From positions 124,001 to 188,000 of the forward strand of contig JAGDYZ010000016.1 in NCBI GenBank assembly GCA_049116335.1: DNA of 64,000 bases, written 5' to 3'. Shown here piece by piece: positions 35,095 to 44,434 of this stretch; position 1 is the stretch's first letter, and every line of letters starts with the position of its first letter. Made by a program: the position numbers and the translations under genes. The notes below the pieces were generated by a model, which was not told the origin of the DNA, made no database searches, and saw only the letters and a program-made list of their open reading frames with translations. Origin of the DNA: CANMIH01 sp049116335 (GTDB lineage Bacteria; Pseudomonadota; Alphaproteobacteria; Rhodobacterales; Rhodobacteraceae).

Positions 35095-35961
35095 ATGCCC
35101 ACCACCGCTCAACTACGCGCCTTTTTTGCCTTGGCCTCTGAGGGCAGCTTTCAAGCCGCCGCCGATGCATTGCGCCTGACCCAACCCGCCGTATCCATTC
35201 AGATCCGCAATCTCGAACAGGACAGCGCCCGTGTTTTGTTTCGCCGCAAAGGTCAATCTCTTGCGCTGACTCCAGATGGCGAGGCTCTCCTGCGCAAAGT
35301 GCAAGAACTCCAGACCATTGAAGCGGAAATTGCCCGGTTTCTGGCCCCCACAACCGATCATCCCGAGAGGATCATCCTCGCCGCAGATGGGCCCCATGTG
35401 GCGCTCGATCTGATTACGGCCTGCAAGGTTCTGGCGCCACAGGTGCAGATCGACATTCAGTTGGGCAATGCCAAAACGACCTGGGACGCCCTCATGGCGC
35501 TCAAGACGGATGCTGTGGTGATGGCCAATCCGGTCGAAGACCCAAATGTCGCGGCACATGATCTCTCTTGCCAGAATCTTCAGGCCTGGGTTCCGAATCA
35601 CCATACACTAAGCCACCATACCCAGCTGACATTGCAGCAAATTTCAGTGCATCCCGTGGTATTCCGCGAAATCGGCTCCAACACCCAGCGTATTGTCGAC
35701 ACAGCCTTTGCCAAACAAAATCTCACACCTAAGATTGCGCTGCGTATCGGCAGCCGCGAAGGCGTGCGCGAGGCTGTGACACGCGGTTTGGGCATTGGGT
35801 TCGGGTTTGATCGGGAAACCGGATCTGAGACTGAGTTTCGCGCCATCCCTGTTACAGGCCAAAGTCAGACCAACACCGACAAGCTGCTCTATCTTCATCA
35901 GATGAAAGACAGCCCAGCGGTACGCCTTTTGACCAAAGCCGCGGCTGAGCTAACGCGCTAA
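35095..35961 (+). CDS. LysR family regulator
   Basis: 288-aa LysR-type regulator: RAFFALASEGSFQAAADALR then LTQPAVSIQIRNLEQDSARV. The effector domain has the pattern seen in CysB- or phosphonate-type LysR proteins. Divergent from the AllA-like gene. Its stop overlaps the stop of the convergent HxlR gene by 4 bp. Confidence 0.9.
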   Translation: MPTTAQLRAFFALASEGSFQAAADALRLTQPAVSIQIRNLEQDSARVLFRRKGQSLALTPDGEALLRKVQELQTIEAEIARFLAPTTDHPERIILAADGPHVALDLITACKVLAPQVQIDIQLGNAKTTWDALMALKTDAVVMANPVEDPNVAAHDLSCQNLQAWVPNHHTLSHHTQLTLQQISVHPVVFREIGSNTQRIVDTAFAKQNLTPKIALRIGSREGVREAVTRGLGIGFGFDRETGSETEFRAIPVTGQSQTNTDKLLYLHQMKDSPAVRLLTKAAAELTR

Positions 35962-36353
35962 TCGACTTCTGGTTCAGCAGTGGGCAGCGACTCGGTCCAT
36001 TTGCGCAGCTCATCAAGAAAGCTCAGCGCTGTACGCCCCAATTCGGTGAGATCGTATTGCACCGAGACCGGCGAAGTCGCCATCACTTCGCGCCGGACCA
36101 ACCCCTGCGCCTCAAGTTGCCGCAAACGATCGGTGATCATCTTTTTGCTCGCCCCGGCAATAATCCGGGCCAGATCATTAAAACGCACCGGCCCATCCTG
36201 GAGATGCCATAAAATGGTGCCCGTCCACTTGCCTCCAATGATCCGCATCCCCTGCTCAATCGAACAGGGGGACGTGCAGGCATTCACAGCATGACGCCGA
36301 CCCTGAGCGTCTTCTTCGATCCGATCGTGCACCAGTGGTTTCCTCGAACTCAT
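35958..36353 (-). CDS. HxlR family winged-helix regulator
   Basis: 131-aa regulator with the HxlR pattern: N-terminal Cys pair region (CTSPCSIEQGMRIIGGKWTG), then ILWHLQDGPVRFNDLARIIA and MITDRLRQLEAQGLVRREV. HxlR proteins often sense electrophiles or quinones through a Cys; C27 and C31 here are candidates. It is divergent from a flavodoxin-fold quinone-reductase-like gene, a known pairing for electrophile detoxification. Confidence 0.9.
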   Translation of the reverse strand: MSSRKPLVHDRIEEDAQGRRHAVNACTSPCSIEQGMRIIGGKWTGTILWHLQDGPVRFNDLARIIAGASKKMITDRLRQLEAQGLVRREVMATSPVSVQYDLTELGRTALSFLDELRKWTESLPTAEPEVD

Positions 36354-36366
36354 CTAAGTTACAAAA

Positions 36367-36374
36367 AGTATACT
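36367..36374. promoter_or_regulatory. Palindrome AGTATACT, candidate HxlR operator
   Basis: An 8-bp perfect palindrome lies 13 bp from the HxlR start in the 104-bp divergent promoter region. HxlR-type operators are short dyads rich in AGTA/TACT, which fits, but the match is short. Confidence 0.35.
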
Positions 36375-36457
36375 AGTTGATCTTCGTATCCTGCAATCAC
36401 AAATTCCCCTCGAACGCAGAACAGCCCGTTCTGCAGTGTCGCAATCGAGGATATCTA

Positions 36458-37069
36458 ATGAGCAAGATTTTGATTTTGAACGGTGCGCATCCCTATAACT
36501 TTGCTCCAGGCCGGTTGAATACAACCTTTGCCGAGCTGGCGCGCAATCACCTGACATCACAGGGCCACGAGGTGCGTATGACCACTGTGTTTGAAGGCTA
36601 TGACGTGGAAACCGAGATCGAGAACCATCTCTGGGCTGACACCGTCATCCTGCAATACCCGGTGCATTGGATGGGTCTGCCCTGGTCGTTCAAGAAATAC
36701 ATGGATGAGGTCTACACCTCCGCCATGGATGGACGCCTTGCCAGCGGCGATGGACGGACGAGCGCCGCTCCGAAATTGAACTATGGCATGGGCGGCAACA
36801 TGCATGACACCCGCTATATGTTGTCGGTCACGTTCAATGCCCCTGAAGAAGCCTTCAACGCGCCAGACGAACCTTTTCTCCAGGGCGATAGCGTTGATGA
36901 CCTCATGAAACCCATTCATCTTACGGCGAAATTTCTGGGGATGACCGCCTTGCCCAGCTTTGTGGCCTATGACGTCGTGAAAGACCCGCAAATCGAAACG
37001 GATCTGGCGCGGTTCACTGCTCATCTGACCCGCCTGTTCCCAACGGATGCCAACAGCGCAGCGGCCTAA
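36458..37069 (+). CDS. Flavodoxin-fold NAD(P)H:quinone oxidoreductase, MdaB/KefF-like
   Basis: 203-aa enzyme that would reduce quinones by two electrons using FMN or FAD. It begins MSKILILNGAHPYNFAPGRL and contains the flavin-contacting segment LQYPVHWMGLPWSFKKYMDE and the YGMGGNMHDTRYMLSVTFNA stretch seen in MdaB-type proteins. The ATG at 36458 follows GAGGAT; the frame is open further upstream without support. Probably controlled by the divergent HxlR regulator. Confidence 0.88.
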   Translation: MSKILILNGAHPYNFAPGRLNTTFAELARNHLTSQGHEVRMTTVFEGYDVETEIENHLWADTVILQYPVHWMGLPWSFKKYMDEVYTSAMDGRLASGDGRTSAAPKLNYGMGGNMHDTRYMLSVTFNAPEEAFNAPDEPFLQGDSVDDLMKPIHLTAKFLGMTALPSFVAYDVVKDPQIETDLARFTAHLTRLFPTDANSAAA

Positions 37070-37419
37070 ATTCCCTCAATCTGGTGCGCCTCTCAGGCGC
37101 ATCAGATCCGCTAATCTCTCGACTGCATTCATGCTTTAACCGGACGTGGAAAAGCCGGGAGCTTTTCACAATTTAATGGATCTGGCGCGGTCCTTCCCCA
37201 ACGTCCGGGCACCAAATTTAGAATCTGAATATATGAAAATCCCCAGCTTTGGCCCGTAATTTAGAGGCCACGCACCTATTGATATCTGGAAAATGTATCT
37301 TTTGTTTGTTCAATTACAATAAGTTACAATCCCCCCTCTTGCCCTCGCCCCACAGCCCTTGAACGCCGTCGCGGTTCATGTTTGTCTTTCCGCACAAAAA
37401 AAATTTCAGGGAGAACAAA
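37070..37419 (+). promoter_or_regulatory. Intergenic region upstream of the peptide/opine ABC operon
   Basis: 350 bp without a gene. A 7-bp hairpin GAAAAGC / GCTTTTC at 37149-37167 may end the preceding transcript. The AT-rich stretch 37280-37330 is the likely promoter area of the transporter operon. No riboswitch or clear operator recognised. Confidence 0.4.
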
Positions 37420-38997
37420 ATGTTTATTCGCTTGGCTGGTCTGACCACCGCCCTGCTGTGCGGCACTATTGCTGCGCAGGCCGAAACGCTGCGTTGGGCG
37501 CGTGCAGGTGACGCGCTGACCCTTGACCCTCACGCCCAGAACGAAGGCCCGACCCATACCATCCGTCATCAGATGTATGAGCCGCTGATCATTCGTGACA
37601 CCACCGGCGCCTTTGAGCCGGCTCTTGCCACCGACTGGGGCCCAAGTGCAGATGATCCCAATGTCTGGGTCTTCAACCTGCGCAAAGGTGTCAAATTCCA
37701 CGATGGCGCCGACATGACCGCAGAAGACGTGGTCTTCAGCTTCAATCGCGCCAAACAGCCCAACTCGGACATGAAAGAACTGATCAACTCGATCGTCGAA
37801 GTCCGCGCTGTGGATGACTACACCGTTGAGTTCGTGACCGATGGCCCGAACCCCATTCTGGCATCGAACCTGACCAACCTGTTCATCATGGACAAAGGCT
37901 GGACCGAGGCGAACAACACCGTCAACGTGCAGGACTTTGAAGGCGGTGAACTGACCTTCGCCACCACCAATGTGAACGGCACCGGTCCCTACACCCTTGT
38001 GAGCCGTGAACAGGACGTGAAAACCGTCATGGCGCGCAACGAAAACTATTGGGGCCGCGACCAGTTCCCAATGGAAGTTAGCGAAATCATCTACACCCCC
38101 ATTCAGAACGCGCCGACCCGCGTGGCCGCGCTTTTGTCAGGTGAGGTGAACTTCCTTCAGGACATGCCAGTTCAGGATCTTCAGCGCGTGGACGCTGCTG
38201 ATGGTTATGGTGTGAAACAGGCACCGCAGAACCGCGTGATCTTCTTCGGCATGAACCAAGGTGCCGCAGATATCGAAGCGGACAATGTTGACGGCAAAAA
38301 CCCGCTGGCTGACGTACGCGTGCGTCAGGCGATGTCCATGGCGATCAACCGTGATGCAATCCGTCAGGTTGTCATGCGTGGCCAGTCCATCCCCGCCGGC
38401 ATGATTGCACCTCCGTTTGTCAACGGCTGGACCGAAGCGATGGACAGCTCGTCGTCCACCGATATCGCCAAAGCCAAAGAACTGATGGCCGAAGCGGGTT
38501 ATGGCGACGGCTTCTCGATCCGTCTGGATTGCCCGAATGATCGCTACATCAACGACGAAGCCATCTGTCAGGCCTCGGTTGGCATGCTGGCGCAAATCGG
38601 CGTGACCGTAAATCTGGATGCCAAACCAAAAGCTCAGCACTTCCCGCTGATCACCGACGGCAAGACCGACTTCTACATGTTGGGCTGGGGTGTACCGACC
38701 TACGATTCCGAGTACATCTTCAACTTCCTTGTACACGGTCGTGAATCGGACATCGGCACCTGGAACGGCACCGGCTTTGACAATGACGGTTTGGACAAAA
38801 CCATCAGCTCGCTGGCCTCGAACACCAATCTGGAAGCCCGCAACGCGGACATCGCCAAGATCTGGAACGTGGTGCAGGACGAACAGCTGTACATCCCGAT
38901 TCACCACCAGGTTCTGAACTGGGCCATGGCGGATGGTTTGAACATCACGGTTGATCCAGAAGACCAGCCCAAAGTGAAATACTTCACTTTGAACTGA
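37420..38997 (+). CDS. Family 5 extracellular solute-binding protein (first copy)
   Basis: 525-aa periplasmic binding protein for peptides, opines or similar. The signal peptide is MFIRLAGLTTALLCGTIAAQ-A, and the mature protein starts ETLRWARAGDALTLDPHAQN, the family 5 opening. It is clearly paralogous to the next gene: CPNDRYINDEAICQASVGML here against CPNNRYLNDEAVCQAVVGML there. The ATG at 37420 follows AGGGAGAA. A hairpin after the stop may limit read-through. Ligand unknown. Confidence 0.9.
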   Translation: MFIRLAGLTTALLCGTIAAQAETLRWARAGDALTLDPHAQNEGPTHTIRHQMYEPLIIRDTTGAFEPALATDWGPSADDPNVWVFNLRKGVKFHDGADMTAEDVVFSFNRAKQPNSDMKELINSIVEVRAVDDYTVEFVTDGPNPILASNLTNLFIMDKGWTEANNTVNVQDFEGGELTFATTNVNGTGPYTLVSREQDVKTVMARNENYWGRDQFPMEVSEIIYTPIQNAPTRVAALLSGEVNFLQDMPVQDLQRVDAADGYGVKQAPQNRVIFFGMNQGAADIEADNVDGKNPLADVRVRQAMSMAINRDAIRQVVMRGQSIPAGMIAPPFVNGWTEAMDSSSSTDIAKAKELMAEAGYGDGFSIRLDCPNDRYINDEAICQASVGMLAQIGVTVNLDAKPKAQHFPLITDGKTDFYMLGWGVPTYDSEYIFNFLVHGRESDIGTWNGTGFDNDGLDKTISSLASNTNLEARNADIAKIWNVVQDEQLYIPIHHQVLNWAMADGLNITVDPEDQPKVKYFTLN

Positions 38998-39005
38998 TGC
39001 AATTT

Positions 39006-39036
39006 GGCCCGGCAGTTCACCCTGCCGGGCCTCCTT
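39006..39036 (+). terminator. Hairpin between the two binding-protein genes
   Basis: A 10-bp GC stem (39006-39015 with 39022-39031) with a 6-nt loop, followed by TCCTT. Partial terminator or mRNA-stabilising hairpin after the first binding protein. Confidence 0.65.
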
Positions 39037-39144
39037 CACAGAAATGTGAACACAACTCTTGGCTTTCGGCCGGAACCCGCTCTTGCGACGCGTTAGACTG
39101 AATGTTCACCGCTAACATCAGGCGGGACTTTCAGGGAGATATCT

Positions 39145-40701
39145 ATGAAAAGATTGACAACTTCTGCGCTAGTGCTGGCACTGGCCGCAACTGCGGGGTC
39201 TGCTGAGACTTTCCGCTGGGCGGGCAAGACAGACCCGCAGACCATGGACCCGCATGCCGTAAATTCGGCCCCGGTTCTGGGATTTTTGAACAACGTCTAC
39301 GAAGGCCTTGTGCGTCGTGGCAAAGATATGTCGGTTGAACCGGCGCTGGCCACCTCATGGGAGCCGATCGGCGAGGGTGAAGGATGGCGGTTCCATCTGC
39401 GCGAAGGCGTGAGCTTCCACGATGGCGCCGCGTTTAACGCAGATGACGTTGTATTCTCATACCAGCGCGCGTCGGGAGAAGCGGCTGACACCAAGTCTTG
39501 GTTTGCGCCTGTATCGGACGTGGTCAAGGTGGATGATTACACCGTTGACGTCCTGACCAAAGCTCCCAACCCGATCTTTCCCGACAGCATCGCCAACTGG
39601 ATGATCGTCGACAGCGGCTGGGCCGAGGCCAATAATGCCGTGGCGCCCAACAAAGACGAAGGCAACTATGCCACGTTGAATGCCAATGGCACCGGCGCCT
39701 TCCGCGTGACCGAGCGCCAGCCCGGCCTGAAAACCGTGCTGGAACCGCATGCCGGTTGGTGGGGTGAGGCCGAGCACAATATCACCCGTGCCGAGTTCAC
39801 GCCGATCCAGAACCCCGCCACCGCCGTTGCGGCGCTGTTGTCGGGCGATGTGGACATGATCAACCCCGTGCCCATTCAGGATGCGGCCCGCGTGGATGGA
39901 CGTGATGACGTCAAAGTTATTCGCGGCATCGAAGCGCGTGTGATCATGCTTGGCTTTGCCCATGAAGCCGAAACCCTGAAGTACGGTGATGAAGGCGCGG
40001 CCAACCCGTTCCTTGATGTCCGTGTGCGTCAGGCGGTGGCCCATGCGGTCAACGTACCTGCGATCCTGCAGACCATCATGCGTGGGTCGGCTGAACCCGC
40101 CAGCCAGCTGGTCAGCCCCGCGATGCGTGGTTATGCCAACGCTCTGGCAGATCGCCCAGCCTTTGATCAGGACAAGGCCCGCGCATTGCTGGCAGAGGCC
40201 GGTTATGCGGATGGCTTTGCCTTTGGTCTGAAATGCCCCAACAACCGCTATCTGAACGACGAAGCTGTCTGTCAGGCCGTTGTGGGCATGCTGGCCCAGG
40301 TCGGTATCACCGCCCAACTTGATGCAATGCCGGTCCAGAACTACTGGCCCGAGCTGCGCGCCGACAACTTCGACATGTACATGTTGGGCTGGTCGCCGGG
40401 CACCTTCGATCACGAGCACCCGATCCGCTTCCTCGTGCACAGCCAGGTCGACAAACTGGGTTCGTGGAACTTTGGCGGCTATTCGAATGCGTCCATTGAC
40501 GCCAAGCTGCCGATGATCCAGTCGGAGATCGACGACACCAAACGTCAGGCCATGATCGACGAGGTCACCGCGACCTACCAGAACGATCAGGTCTATGTGC
40601 CGCTCTACGTCCAGCCTTTGGTCTGGGGCGTGCGCAGCACTGTTGAACTGACACAGCGTCCGGATAACTTCTTTATCCTGCGCTGGGTCACCATGAACTA
40701 A
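39145..40701 (+). CDS. Family 5 extracellular solute-binding protein (second copy)
   Basis: 518-aa periplasmic binding protein. Signal peptide MKRLTTSALVLALAATAGSA, mature start ETFRWAGKTDPQTMDPHAVN. Paralogue of the preceding gene along its whole length but well diverged, so the pair probably widens the ligand range of one permease. AGGGAGAT precedes the ATG. A second hairpin separates it from the permease genes. Confidence 0.9.
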   Translation: MKRLTTSALVLALAATAGSAETFRWAGKTDPQTMDPHAVNSAPVLGFLNNVYEGLVRRGKDMSVEPALATSWEPIGEGEGWRFHLREGVSFHDGAAFNADDVVFSYQRASGEAADTKSWFAPVSDVVKVDDYTVDVLTKAPNPIFPDSIANWMIVDSGWAEANNAVAPNKDEGNYATLNANGTGAFRVTERQPGLKTVLEPHAGWWGEAEHNITRAEFTPIQNPATAVAALLSGDVDMINPVPIQDAARVDGRDDVKVIRGIEARVIMLGFAHEAETLKYGDEGAANPFLDVRVRQAVAHAVNVPAILQTIMRGSAEPASQLVSPAMRGYANALADRPAFDQDKARALLAEAGYADGFAFGLKCPNNRYLNDEAVCQAVVGMLAQVGITAQLDAMPVQNYWPELRADNFDMYMLGWSPGTFDHEHPIRFLVHSQVDKLGSWNFGGYSNASIDAKLPMIQSEIDDTKRQAMIDEVTATYQNDQVYVPLYVQPLVWGVRSTVELTQRPDNFFILRWVTMN

Positions 40702-40707
40702 CACGCG

Positions 40708-40733
40708 AGGCGGCGTCTTTCGGGGCGCCGCCT
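40708..40733 (+). terminator. Hairpin between the second binding protein and the permease genes
   Basis: An 8-bp stem AGGCGGCG / CGCCGCCT with a 10-nt loop and only a short T stretch. Fits an attenuator that keeps binding proteins in excess over membrane parts. Confidence 0.6.
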
Positions 40734-40754
40734 TGACTAACCCTGGGGGCAGAC

Positions 40755-41717
40755 GTGTTTTCCTATATCGTCAGACGGGTGTTTCAATCCGTCATCGTAC
40801 TTCTCGTCGTGGGGCTTGTGGCCTTTGCGATGTTCAATTTCGTGGGCGATCCCATCGACAATATGTTGGGACAAGAGCGCACACAGGACGACATCGACCG
40901 TCTTCGCGCACAGCTTGGGCTCGATCAGCCCTTTCCCGTGCAATACGTCAAATTCTTAGGCAATGCGATTGAGGGCAATCTTGGCGTGTCTTACCGTCAG
41001 GGCCGTCCAGTGATGGATATCATCGCAGAACGTTTGCCCGCGACGCTTGAACTCGCACTTGTGTCTGGCTTTCTCGCGCTGTTCTTCGGCATTGTGCTGG
41101 GTGTCTTTACCGCCATCCGCCGCGACGGTTGGCTGGCCAATACCATCATGACTGTCAGCCTTGTTGGCGTCTCGCTCCCGACCTTTTTGATCGGCATCCT
41201 GTTGATCTATATCTTCTCGGTTGAGCTTGATCTGCTGCCCTCTTTTGGACGCGGGGATGTCACGCAGGTGGGCAATTGGACCACCGGGTTTCTGACCTCC
41301 AGCGGCCTCAAAGCGCTTATCCTTCCGGCCATCACCCTTGGCCTTTATCAGATGACGCTGATCATGCGACTGGTGCGCTCTGAAATGCTCGAAGTGCTGC
41401 GGCAGGACTACGTCCGCTTTGCCCGTGCACGCGGGTTGTCGGAACGCATCATCAACTTCCGTCATGCTCTGAAAAACACGCTTGTGCCTGTGATCACCGT
41501 GACCGGTCTGCAGCTGGGCTCGATCATCGCCTTTGCGATCATCACCGAGACCGTGTTCCAGTGGCCCGGCGTGGGCCTGTTGTTCATCAACGCCATTCAG
41601 TTTGTCGACGTGCCCGTGATGGCTGCCTATCTGATGATGATTTCGGTCCTGTTTGTGGGCATCAACCTGATTGTTGACCTGCTTTATGTGGCCATTGACC
41701 CGAGACTTCGGGGATGA
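40755..41717 (+). CDS. Peptide/opine ABC transporter permease, DppB-like
   Basis: 320-aa inner-membrane permease with about six helices. N-terminal MFSYIVRRVFQSVIVLLVVG is the DppB-type opening, and the coupling loop is DYVRFARARGLSERIINFRH. The start codon is GTG, 5 bp after GGGGGCAG. Overlaps the next permease gene by ATGA. Confidence 0.92.
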   Translation: MFSYIVRRVFQSVIVLLVVGLVAFAMFNFVGDPIDNMLGQERTQDDIDRLRAQLGLDQPFPVQYVKFLGNAIEGNLGVSYRQGRPVMDIIAERLPATLELALVSGFLALFFGIVLGVFTAIRRDGWLANTIMTVSLVGVSLPTFLIGILLIYIFSVELDLLPSFGRGDVTQVGNWTTGFLTSSGLKALILPAITLGLYQMTLIMRLVRSEMLEVLRQDYVRFARARGLSERIINFRHALKNTLVPVITVTGLQLGSIIAFAIITETVFQWPGVGLLFINAIQFVDVPVMAAYLMMISVLFVGINLIVDLLYVAIDPRLRG

Positions 41718-42661
41718 GTGAGACACCTATGACCCAACCTGTTGTCAAATCCCGCCTGTCCCGCGCCTGGGACAGCGATGTGGCGCATATGTTCCGCAGC
41801 TCACCCGTTGCGATCATCTCGCTAGCCTTTGCGCTCACCCTGATCCTTGCGGCCGTCTTTGCGCCACTGATCGCGCCGCACAATCCGTTTGATCCGGCCA
41901 CTCTGAACCTGATGAACGGCTTTACGCCTCCCGGGGAACCCAATGCCTTCACCGGCGAATATTTCTGGCTGGGCACCGATGATCAGGGCCGCGATGTCTT
42001 CTCAACCATTCTCTATGGTCTGCGCATCTCGCTCTTTGTTGGTTTTGCCGCTGTGATGCTGGGCCTCACCCTTGGCGTGATTGCCGGGCTGGTCTCGGGG
42101 TACTTTGGCGGCTGGACTGATACGCTGATCATGCGCACTGCCGATGTTCAGCTGACCTTCCCGTCGATCCTTGTGGCCATGTTGATCTTTGGTATCGCCA
42201 AAGGGGTGACCCCGGTGGAATACCGCGACCAGATGGCGATCTGGGTGCTGATCCTTGCCATCGGCCTGTCGGACTGGGTGCAATTCGCCCGTGTGGTTCG
42301 TGGTGCAACGCTTGTGGAAAAGAACAAGGAATATGTTCAGGCCGCACGCCTGATCGGACGCGGCAGCCTGCCGATCATGTTCCGTCATATCCTGCCCAAT
42401 GTACTTTCTCCGGTTCTGGTGATCGCGACCATCAGCCTGGCTCTGGCCATCATCGCCGAAGCGACACTGTCATTCCTTGGCGTGGGCGCTCCCCCAACAC
42501 AACCAAGCCTTGGCACCTTGATCCGGGTTGGACAGGGTTTCCTGTTCTCGGGTGAATGGTGGATCCTTCTCTTCCCGGCCTGCACCCTCCTCGCCCTCGC
42601 GCTCAGCGTGAACCTTCTGGGCGACTGGCTGCGCGATGCGCTGAACCCCAAGCTGCGGTGA
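41714..42661 (+). CDS. Peptide/opine ABC transporter permease, DppC-like
   Basis: 315-aa partner permease. It has the cytoplasmic N-terminal segment typical of DppC proteins, then helices from ~35. FWLGTDDQGRDVFSTILYGL is the conserved DppC element, and the coupling loop is KEYVQAARLIGRGSLPIMFR. Coupled to the preceding gene by ATGA. Confidence 0.92.
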   Translation: MSETPMTQPVVKSRLSRAWDSDVAHMFRSSPVAIISLAFALTLILAAVFAPLIAPHNPFDPATLNLMNGFTPPGEPNAFTGEYFWLGTDDQGRDVFSTILYGLRISLFVGFAAVMLGLTLGVIAGLVSGYFGGWTDTLIMRTADVQLTFPSILVAMLIFGIAKGVTPVEYRDQMAIWVLILAIGLSDWVQFARVVRGATLVEKNKEYVQAARLIGRGSLPIMFRHILPNVLSPVLVIATISLALAIIAEATLSFLGVGAPPTQPSLGTLIRVGQGFLFSGEWWILLFPACTLLALALSVNLLGDWLRDALNPKLR

Positions 42662-42665
42662 TAAA

Positions 42666-44363
42666 ATGAGCCTTCTTGATATCAAAAATCTCACCGTCCA
42701 ATTCCCTAGCCGTCGCGGTGTCTTCACCGCAGTGGATGCGGCGGATCTCGCGGTCGAACCCGGCGAAATCCACGGTCTTGTGGGGGAATCCGGTGCGGGT
42801 AAATCCACCATCGGCGCCGCGATCATGGGCCTGTTGGAGCGTCCCGGACGCATTGCCGAGGGCAATATCCTGCTGAAAGGCGATGCGATCAGCGGATTGG
42901 ATGCGGATGCCATGCGCAACCTGCGCGGGCGTCGGATCTCGATGATCTTTCAGGATCCCCTGACCTCGTTGAACCCGCTGTTCACTGTGCGGGCGCAACT
43001 AGTGGAAACCATCCGTGCGCACCTTGATTTGTCGGATGCCGAAGCCAACAAACGCGCACGTGACCTGATTGACCGCGTGGGCATCCCCGACCCCGACACC
43101 CGTCTGGACCAGTATCCCCACCAGTTCTCGGGCGGGATGCGCCAGAGGGTGGTGATTGCCTTGGCACTGTGTTCCGAGCCCGAGGTGATTATCGCAGATG
43201 AACCCACCACGGCGCTGGATGTTTCAGTGCAGGCGCAGATCCTTGATCTGATCCGTGAACTGGCCAATGAGCGTCAGGTTGGTGTGATCCTGATCACCCA
43301 CGACATGGGCGTGATCGCCGACACCACCGATAAGGTGACGGTCATGTATGGCGGTAAGGTTGTGGAAACGGGCCCGACCTCGCAGGTGATCGGCAACCCT
43401 AGCCATGAGTATACGCAGTCGCTTATCGCCGCTGTGCCGCGCCCCTCTGTGCGTCTGCATCGGTTCCCTCAACTGTCATATGGTGGGCGTGAAACCACCT
43501 TCGCCATCGAAGATCTGGCGCGCTCCTGGCCCAAGGTCGAAAACGATCCAAACAAACCACTGCTTGAGGTGCAAAGCATCACCAAACGCTTTGTTAAACG
43601 GCAGGGGCTGTTGCCTTGGGACAAAGAATATTTCACCGCTGTGGATCAGGTCAGCTTTGACATCCGCCCTGGTGAGGTCTTTGGCGTGGTTGGCGAATCT
43701 GGATCGGGCAAATCCACCATCGCCCGGATGATCTCGGGGCTGTATCAGGTGGATAGCGGAGACGTCTTTTTCGACGGGGAACTGGTCAGCGACCTGAAAG
43801 ACAAAGAGCGTCAACAGGCCTACCGCCGCGAGATTCAGATGATCTTCCAGGATCCCTACTCGTCGCTAAACCCCCGCATGCGTGTCGACGCCATTGTGGC
43901 TGAACCCATCCGGCATCATCGCCAGCTGGAAGGCAAAGCCGTTAACAACCGTGTGGCCGAACTTCTGGAACGGGTGGGTCTGGGTGCGGAGGCCGCATTC
44001 AAATATCCGCATGAGTTCTCGGGCGGGCAGCGCCAGCGGATTGCCATTGCCCGTGCCTTGGCGACCCAGCCGCGCTTCCTGATCTGTGACGAACCCACCT
44101 CGGCTCTGGACGTGTCCATTCAGGCGCAGATCCTGAACATCCTGAAAGATCTTCAGGAGCATCTGGGCCTGACCATGTTGTTCATCAGCCACGACCTGCC
44201 GGTGGTGCGCCAGATGTGTGACCGCGTTGCGGTGATGAAATCGGGCAAGCTGGTGGAACTGCAAGAGACCGAAGCGCTCTTTACCAACCCGCAGACCGAG
44301 TACACCAAATCGTTGCTGGATCTGATGCCAAGACTGGCGGATATCGCTGAAACGCCAGCATAG
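42666..44363 (+). CDS. Fused double ATPase of the peptide/opine ABC transporter, DppD-DppF type
   Basis: 565-aa protein carrying two complete ABC ATPase domains in one chain. Domain 1 has Walker A VGESGAGKST near residue 40 and signature FSGGMRQRVVIALAL. Domain 2 has Walker A VGESGSGKST near 345 and signature FSGGQRQRIAIARAL. Both Walker B motifs (VIIADEPTTALD, FLICDEPTSALD) are intact. The fusion fixes a 1:1 ratio of the two ATPases usually encoded separately. Last gene of the operon, followed by a strong terminator. Confidence 0.93.
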   Translation: MSLLDIKNLTVQFPSRRGVFTAVDAADLAVEPGEIHGLVGESGAGKSTIGAAIMGLLERPGRIAEGNILLKGDAISGLDADAMRNLRGRRISMIFQDPLTSLNPLFTVRAQLVETIRAHLDLSDAEANKRARDLIDRVGIPDPDTRLDQYPHQFSGGMRQRVVIALALCSEPEVIIADEPTTALDVSVQAQILDLIRELANERQVGVILITHDMGVIADTTDKVTVMYGGKVVETGPTSQVIGNPSHEYTQSLIAAVPRPSVRLHRFPQLSYGGRETTFAIEDLARSWPKVENDPNKPLLEVQSITKRFVKRQGLLPWDKEYFTAVDQVSFDIRPGEVFGVVGESGSGKSTIARMISGLYQVDSGDVFFDGELVSDLKDKERQQAYRREIQMIFQDPYSSLNPRMRVDAIVAEPIRHHRQLEGKAVNNRVAELLERVGLGAEAAFKYPHEFSGGQRQRIAIARALATQPRFLICDEPTSALDVSIQAQILNILKDLQEHLGLTMLFISHDLPVVRQMCDRVAVMKSGKLVELQETEALFTNPQTEYTKSLLDLMPRLADIAETPA

Positions 44364-44384
44364 CTTCAGCACCACAACACAGCA

Positions 44385-44415
44385 AAAGGGGGGCGATTTT
44401 CGCCCCCCTTTCTTT
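44385..44415. terminator. Bidirectional terminator between convergent genes
   Basis: A GGGGGGCG / CGCCCCCC stem with flanking A and T runs lies between the ATPase operon (+) and the large RTX-type gene (-). It can end transcription from both sides. Confidence 0.85.
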
Positions 44416-44434
44416 GTTTCCCACATGTTTGGGA

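Noticed and set aside
35000..35353. N-terminal extension of the AllA-like protein
   Set aside because: The extra ~118 residues would lie antisense to the LysR start and promoter, are Arg/Cys/Trp-rich and lack family similarity.
39457..40704. 415-codon open frame on the - strand
   Set aside because: Exactly opposite the second solute-binding protein, which has a signal peptide and family motifs; the antisense translation has none.
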